NCBI GenBank assembly: GCA_030597945.1
Contig: JAUVQW010000044.1
Coordinates: forward strand, 1 to 8,507
DNA: 8,507 nucleotides
Source of the DNA: Actinomycetes bacterium
GTDB taxonomy: Bacteria; Actinomycetota; Aquicultoria; CAJVYJ01
Direction of reading: 5' to 3'
Shown: piece by piece, positions 4,742 through 8,507 of the stretch
Layout: each line of letters begins with the position of its first letter
Position numbering within the stretch: position 1 is the first letter of the stretch
The notes under the pieces: generated by a model
The model's input: only the letters and a program-made list of their open reading frames with translations
Told to the model about the DNA's origin: nothing
Database searches by the model: none
Program-made: the position numbers and the translations under genes

Positions 4742-7108
4742 CTATATATTCTGAACCATCTCCCAGACACCGCACGGGCAAGTGCCAGCACAAAAACCGC
4801 ATCCGGTACATTTGGCTTCATCCACAACATATTCCCAGCCACCATCATCTTTGGTGATCCGAGTGATCGCCCCTTGATAACAAGTATATAAGCAAATCTC
4901 GCAATCACGGCAAGTACCACAAGATAAGCATCTATTCGCCTCGGCATCGACACTAAAATCATGCACCGCGCCTGTCTCTCTCTCGCCCTCATAATAGATC
5001 GTCCTTATCCTACCGTAAGGAATGGACGCTTTGACTTCCGGTACATAATCGTAGCTCATCATCATCGCATTGACGACTTCAGCCGCCTTTCTTCCATCAC
5101 CGATAGCGTGGGTGACTAGGCCGGCTCCAGTCATATCTCCGATAGCAAATACCTTAACATCGGATGTCTGTTTGTTTTGATTTATTTCAACTAAACCATT
5201 TTCGATATTCACATCTGGGGTCAGATAATCAAGCTCTGGTAGCTCCCCGATAGAGACCATTACCGTATCAGCCTTCATCGATGAACCATCTTTAAAAAAT
5301 ATCTTCTTTTCATTCTTGTCATATCGTTCGGTAAATTTCGGATAGACGATCTCGGTCCCCAAAGCCTCGGCTAGCTCCTGTTCTTTTCCAAAACTGGCAG
5401 GCGCCTGAATGTCGATCGCCGTTACCTTTTTTGCCCCATTTGCGTATGCTTGGCAGGCGATGTCCATTCCCACATTACCGGCACCGATAATAATGACCTC
5501 TTGATCGCTTAGGTCGGTGGCTTTCTCTTTGTTTACGTCATATAGAAACTCTATCCCCGCTACCACGTCTTCATGGCCCTCAAAAGGAATCACTCTTGGT
5601 GTATGAGCTCCTGTTGCAAGGATCACTGTATCGTGATCTTTATATATCTTTTCAAAAGACTTTTTATCGACTTTATTGCCTAGATGCACGATAATTCCCA
5701 CATCTTTGATCCTGTCCAACTCTTTTTTTAGGACTTCGACCGGCAATCTGTCCCTCGGTATGCAAAGTTCCATCTTGCCCCCTAATTTTTCATCAGCTTC
5801 GTAAACTTCTACCTGATGGCCCTTGATGGCCAGCTGCCAAGCGGCCGATAAACCGCCCGGACCGCCGCCGATTACCGCGACCTTTTTACCGGTAGGAGGA
5901 GCAGGTTTTGGCGCTTTAAGATCCAAGCTTAAAGCACCGAGATTCTTAATATCGAGAGGCCTGTCAAGATAGAGTCCTCTGGTGCAGGCATCCATACATA
6001 GATTGGGACAGATTTGGCCGCAGACAGTTCCCGGAAACGGACTGTAATCTAAGACCAGTTCCAATGATTCTTTTAAGCACCCCTGCCTGATCAAGCTTGT
6101 ACGTTCTTGAGTAGGTATCCCGGAAGGGCAAGCATTTGCACACGGCGCCATATACTTATCGTTACTCCAAATAGGTTTAAATCGTCTATCAACATCGTTT
6201 GTGATATAGGGAAGGATGGTCTGCTCGTGGACTATGTACTCACCAAATATACCGCCTTTGCCCACGGCCTCATCCCAGCTATCGACTCTAAATCGGCTAA
6301 GATGCGGCTTATTTTTCTCAGCCAGTTCTTTTCTATCTTCATGAGTATACGGAATAAGTTTCTTCCACTCATCTTTAGATTTGGTCAGTTTTTTAAGATG
6401 AGAGCTTCTATCTATCGCTTCCAAATAGGGCTTCATGTTGGTTGTAAGCCAATCCCAATCAGCGTCATCTAGCTCAGTTTGTTTTACATCGACCTCACTA
6501 TAACCTTTGACGGGGCCTCTAAAATATATCGTGCCGCCAACCATGCCGACGCATGGCCTATAGCCCAGAATATTATCCGTATTTCGAGGATCAATGCCAC
6601 AGACTACAGCTATACCACCCGCTTTAAACTCGGCAAAAGAATCTCCCACATCTCTAAAATACCAAGATTGTAAAGGATCAAATCTGGGATTTAATTTAGT
6701 CATCGTATCGCAACGGGCTCCGCCGCCGCCTTGAACGTAGAGTTTGCCTTGAGCGCCTGCGTTGTGGGCGCCGTTAGTTACATCGCCCAAAACTGTAATA
6801 TTAGCTCCACAATTTATCCAACCGGTGTCGTCAGATGAGTTGCCATTTACTATTATTTCTGTCCCAAACATCCCCATACTTCCCGTACGTTGACCGCTCG
6901 GACCATTTATCACTATCTCGATTTTCTCATCGAGGGGCCATATGCGGCCGCCAATGCCATGCTGGCCATCGGCGTTTATCTTCATGCGCCTTGCGCCTTT
7001 CTTTACGCCATCTTGGATCAACTCTTCCAGTTGGCGAGAAGAGACGCGTTCCCCATTTACAACACCTTCTATTATTATTTCTTTTTTTGACTTTAGATTC
7101 TTAGCCAT
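4742..7108 (-). CDS. gltD: Glutamate-synthase-type fusion: GXGXG domain, FAD/NAD(P)H oxidoreductase, ferredoxin
   Basis: A 788-residue multidomain protein. Residues about 10-210 are a GXGXG beta-helix domain, which in classical GltB ends the large subunit. Residues about 315-390 are a GltD/dihydropyrimidine-dehydrogenase-type Fe-S helical domain with Cys323, 327, 344, 363, 367, 371 and 375. Residues about 408-685 are the FAD/NAD(P)H module: G-G-G-P-G-G at 414-419 binds FAD, G-A-G-N-V-G at 542-547 binds NAD(P)H, and A-I-G-D-M-T-G at 655-661 is the second FAD motif. Residues 727-779 are a ferredoxin domain with Cys733-x2-736-x2-739-x3-743 and Cys767-x2-770-x2-773-x3-777, plus extra Cys727, 730 and 779. 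It should take electrons from NAD(P)H and pass them to the FMN subunit encoded just upstream. ATG 7108 follows GAGGGA closely, nine bases after the previous stop, so the genes are almost surely co-transcribed and translationally coupled. Glutamate synthesis is the likely role, not proven. Confidence 0.87.
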   Translation of the reverse strand: MAKNLKSKKEIIIEGVVNGERVSSRQLEELIQDGVKKGARRMKINADGQHGIGGRIWPLDEKIEIVINGPSGQRTGSMGMFGTEIIVNGNSSDDTGWINCGANITVLGDVTNGAHNAGAQGKLYVQGGGGARCDTMTKLNPRFDPLQSWYFRDVGDSFAEFKAGGIAVVCGIDPRNTDNILGYRPCVGMVGGTIYFRGPVKGYSEVDVKQTELDDADWDWLTTNMKPYLEAIDRSSHLKKLTKSKDEWKKLIPYTHEDRKELAEKNKPHLSRFRVDSWDEAVGKGGIFGEYIVHEQTILPYITNDVDRRFKPIWSNDKYMAPCANACPSGIPTQERTSLIRQGCLKESLELVLDYSPFPGTVCGQICPNLCMDACTRGLYLDRPLDIKNLGALSLDLKAPKPAPPTGKKVAVIGGGPGGLSAAWQLAIKGHQVEVYEADEKLGGKMELCIPRDRLPVEVLKKELDRIKDVGIIVHLGNKVDKKSFEKIYKDHDTVILATGAHTPRVIPFEGHEDVVAGIEFLYDVNKEKATDLSDQEVIIIGAGNVGMDIACQAYANGAKKVTAIDIQAPASFGKEQELAEALGTEIVYPKFTERYDKNEKKIFFKDGSSMKADTVMVSIGELPELDYLTPDVNIENGLVEINQNKQTSDVKVFAIGDMTGAGLVTHAIGDGRKAAEVVNAMMMSYDYVPEVKASIPYGRIRTIYYEGERETGAVHDFSVDAEANRCLSCGTCRDCEICLYTCYQGAITRITKDDGGWEYVVDEAKCTGCGFCAGTCPCGVWEMVQNI

Positions 7109-7117
7109 CTTCCCTCA

Positions 7118-8507
7118 TCAACAAGCGAAATTTATTTTTAATCTGTCTGCCATCTCTTTATTTGCGATACTCAGTCCATCAGACATCCCGATCGGCAGCT
7201 CTGTACTTCTTCCCAGCGGTGCCAGTATCTTTTTAAGCTCCATATTTGCCGCCTTAAATACATCGACAACACGCTCTGCGACAATATCCGGATCAAGACG
7301 CCTGTAGAGTTTCGGGTCTTGAGTCGTGATCCCTCTAGGACAGCGACCGGTATTACAGACGTTGCAACGATTGTATTCGTCTCCAAGACATCCTGCCGCT
7401 GCTTGCATAATATACTTTCCTATACTAGTAGCGGAAGCTCCAAGCATTATTAGAGCCGCTGTATTCGCAGCCAAGTTTCCTGATTTTCCAACGCCGCCCG
7501 CGGCAATAAGAGGCAGTTCGTTCTGCTTGCCCTGCTTAACAAGGTCCAAATAACAATCTCTTATATTGGTTGCAATAGGATGCCCCATCTTATCAAGCGA
7601 AACATTAAAGGCCGCCCCCGTTCCACCATCTTCTCCGTCAATCGATAAAGCGGCAGCATAAGGATTTCTCACCAAATTATTTAGAACCGCTTGGGCCGTC
7701 CTTGATCCTGATATCTTAGGATAAACTGGCACCCTAAAACCCCAGGCCATGGACATCGATTGAATCATCTTCGCGACTGCTTCTTCTATAGAATACTTTG
7801 TCTGATGAGTCGGTGGTGACGCCAGATCGACATATTTTGGAACGCCCCTGATCTCGGCAATAAGGTTTAAGACTTTATAAGCCATCAAGAGGCCGCCGTC
7901 TCCGGGCTTTGCTCCCTGGCCATACTTGATCTCGATCCCTGCCGGGTCCTCGACCATCTCCGGAAGTGCGTGGATGATCTCGTCCCATCCAAAGTAACCA
8001 GACGCTATCTGCAAAATAAAATACTTTAAATACCTGGACTTTAACAGCCGAGGAGGCATACCGCCTTCTCCGCTAGCCATGACCACGGGAATTCCTTCTA
8101 CTTCGTTTAAGTAGGCAACGCCCATAGCAAGTCCCTCCCACATATGGGGAGATAAAGCGCCAACTGACATGCTGCCTATCATAATTGGAAAAATCTCCCT
8201 TACCGGCGGGATAAAGGTGCTTGGACCATCTAAAAGAAGTTTGTCATTAACGGTCTTAAGCGGCAATTCCTCAGGGGGTAAATTCCTTCCTAACAAAGTT
8301 GTCATATGAAATTCGTGCCGACCAGCGTCAAGTGCCGGATCTGTAAGCATCGAGATCCTGGAAAATTTCAGTTGATCCAGTGTCGATACGCCCGGGTCGT
8401 TTCTTCGCCCTCCCCTTTTAAAGGGAACGCCTCCCTTGTTTTTATAGAAAAGAAATTTATTGAAAGTATTGTGGTTGGCCATGATCGCGTCGTTTGGACA
8501 AACCAAC
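7118..8507 (-). CDS. gltB: Glutamate-synthase-related FMN-domain subunit (GltB-like), 5' end outside window
   Basis: At least 462 residues, with the frame still open at the window edge. The first visible residues, V-C-P-N-D-A-I, look like the end of a 4Fe-4S ferredoxin motif. The protein therefore probably begins with a ferredoxin domain upstream, as in archaeal-type GltB. The rest is the FMN-binding (beta/alpha)8 domain: M-I-G-S-M-S-V-G-A-L (109-118), G-Q-G-A-K-P-G-D-G-G (196-205), S-I-D-G-E-D-G-G-T-G-A (288-298), A-A-G-G-V-G (335-340), and a Cys motif C-N-V-C-N-T-G-R-C-P (381-390) matching the 3Fe-4S loop, followed by T-T-Q-D-P. This domain makes glutamate from 2-oxoglutarate and ammonia. 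No amidotransferase domain is present in the visible part, so ammonia is probably supplied by a separate subunit encoded upstream. Several motifs depart from textbook GltB, so another substrate is conceivable. Confidence 0.85.
   Translation of the reverse strand, partial: LVCPNDAIMANHNTFNKFLFYKNKGGVPFKRGGRRNDPGVSTLDQLKFSRISMLTDPALDAGRHEFHMTTLLGRNLPPEELPLKTVNDKLLLDGPSTFIPPVREIFPIMIGSMSVGALSPHMWEGLAMGVAYLNEVEGIPVVMASGEGGMPPRLLKSRYLKYFILQIASGYFGWDEIIHALPEMVEDPAGIEIKYGQGAKPGDGGLLMAYKVLNLIAEIRGVPKYVDLASPPTHQTKYSIEEAVAKMIQSMSMAWGFRVPVYPKISGSRTAQAVLNNLVRNPYAAALSIDGEDGGTGAAFNVSLDKMGHPIATNIRDCYLDLVKQGKQNELPLIAAGGVGKSGNLAANTAALIMLGASATSIGKYIMQAAAGCLGDEYNRCNVCNTGRCPRGITTQDPKLYRRLDPDIVAERVVDVFKAANMELKKILAPLGRSTELPIGMSDGLSIANKEMADRLKINFAC

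Noticed and set aside
4708..4992. 94-codon minus-strand frame at the end of the flavoprotein gene
   Set aside because: It is a shifted-frame shadow of the ferredoxin coding region, which has a clear Cys pattern in the main frame.
6942..7307. 121-codon plus-strand frame across the junction of the two glutamate-synthase genes
   Set aside because: Antisense to two well-supported coding regions, with no ribosome site.

Overview
The window holds about nine genes from a bacterial chromosome with moderately AT-rich coding sequence and very AT-rich spacers, most strikingly across 1970-2970. The iron-sulfur glutamate-synthase operon at the right end points to an anaerobe or microaerophile. The GAP/SfLAP-type transporter at the left end is a family I associate mainly with Actinomycetota, so an anaerobic, low-GC actinobacterial lineage is my best guess. 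That is weak inference. No phage, insertion sequence, CRISPR array, tRNA or rRNA was seen.

Layout, left to right. Positions 196-879 (+) encode a six-helix LysE-superfamily (GAP/SfLAP-like) transporter. It converges on a divergent ClpP-family serine protease at 1005-1622 (-), which is divergent from a one-domain heavy-metal-binding protein at 1730-1969 (+). Next come two small genes: a 56-residue membrane peptide (2253-2423, +) and a 34-residue zinc ribbon (2491-2595, -). Positions 2596-2969 hold no convincing gene but contain a strong bidirectional terminator-like hairpin. A two-gene minus-strand operon (3920 to 2970) encodes a secreted, membrane-anchored small protein and a membrane-anchored PepSY-like protein. 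It is transcribed away from a Gdt1/UPF0016 cation transporter (4102-4653, +), and both promoters can be proposed in the shared spacer. The right half (4742-8507, -) is a glutamate-synthase-type operon: an FMN-domain subunit, cut by the window edge, followed 9 bases later by a 788-residue fusion of a GXGXG domain, a GltD-like FAD/NAD(P)H module and a C-terminal ferredoxin.

How the genes work together. The right-hand operon plausibly moves electrons from NAD(P)H through FAD and Fe-S clusters to FMN in the GltB-like subunit to make glutamate. The amidotransferase is not in view and is expected upstream, beyond position 8507. The Gdt1 protein, the HMA protein and possibly the PepSY pair suggest loose metal or envelope homeostasis, without proof of a shared pathway.

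The most interesting observation is that two genes (the SfLAP-like transporter and the PepSY-like protein) appear to start at AUA. In each, a good Shine-Dalgarno lies exactly 6 bases before an in-frame ATA, and no ATG, GTG or TTG downstream would keep the first membrane helix. I see no clear sign of a wholly new defence or mobile system here.
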